Shown here: positions 5,509 through 5,518 of the stretch, one piece after another
Layout: each line of letters starts with the position of its first letter
How positions within the stretch are numbered: the stretch's first letter is position 1
Source: Comamonadaceae bacterium
Lineage (GTDB): Bacteria; Pseudomonadota; Gammaproteobacteria; Burkholderiales; Burkholderiaceae
Reading direction: 5' to 3'
Assembly: GCA_947505915.1 (NCBI GenBank)
Contig: CANNNH010000120.1
Span: forward strand, 1 to 5,518
DNA length: 5,518 nucleotides
Position numbers and translations under genes: made by a program
The notes under the pieces: generated by a model
Database searches by the model: none
The model's input: the letters and a program-made list of their open reading frames with translations, nothing else
What the model was told of the DNA's origin: nothing

Positions 5509-5518
5509 GAAGTTCAAA

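Overview
The window looks like a chromosomal segment from a betaproteobacterium, most likely Burkholderiales and Comamonadaceae-like. The reasons are the high GC content of its core, the combination of a TRAP transporter with acid-sugar catabolic enzymes, and a Bug/TctC-type receptor fragment (a family greatly expanded in that group). The assignment rests on gene content and protein style, not on a marker gene. All genes are on the + strand.

Layout. 1-198 is the C-terminal end of a short-chain dehydrogenase/reductase, followed by a probable terminator (214-236). 285-329 holds a 14-codon open frame that reads like the extreme N-terminus of a fumarylacetoacetate hydrolase (FAH) family enzyme and then stops, apparently a deletion scar. 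324-363 holds overlapping inverted repeats. 388-3299 is a complete TRAP transporter operon: dctQ (small membrane subunit), dctM (large membrane subunit, ATGA overlap with dctQ) and dctP (periplasmic receptor with its own strong Shine-Dalgarno site), closed by a strong intrinsic terminator (3315-3345). 3387-4595 is an intact enolase-superfamily sugar-acid dehydratase whose catalytic residues have the same spacing as galactonate and mannonate dehydratases. 4619-5122 starts as a second enolase-superfamily gene but loses its catalytic barrel. Its last ~28 codons look instead like the C-terminal tail of an amino-acid ABC transporter binding protein. This is followed by a hairpin and what may be the start of the matching ABC permease (from 5168). 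That in turn breaks into the C-terminal ~95 residues of a Bug/TctC receptor (about 5221-5508), which is much more AT-rich than the rest.

Function. The TRAP system would import an organic or sugar acid. The dehydratase would turn it into a 2-keto-3-deoxy acid. The SDR resembles enzymes that oxidise such intermediates, and a FAH-family hydrolase would then cleave the diketo product, as in the known oxidative L-fucose/L-rhamnose routes. Here the FAH gene appears reduced to its first 14 codons and the second dehydratase is broken. The window therefore shows a sugar-acid module with an intact transporter/dehydratase core and eroded, recombined flanks. I see no CRISPR array, RNA gene, IS element or phage gene. 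The most unusual part is the mosaic of gene fragments at 5030-5510.
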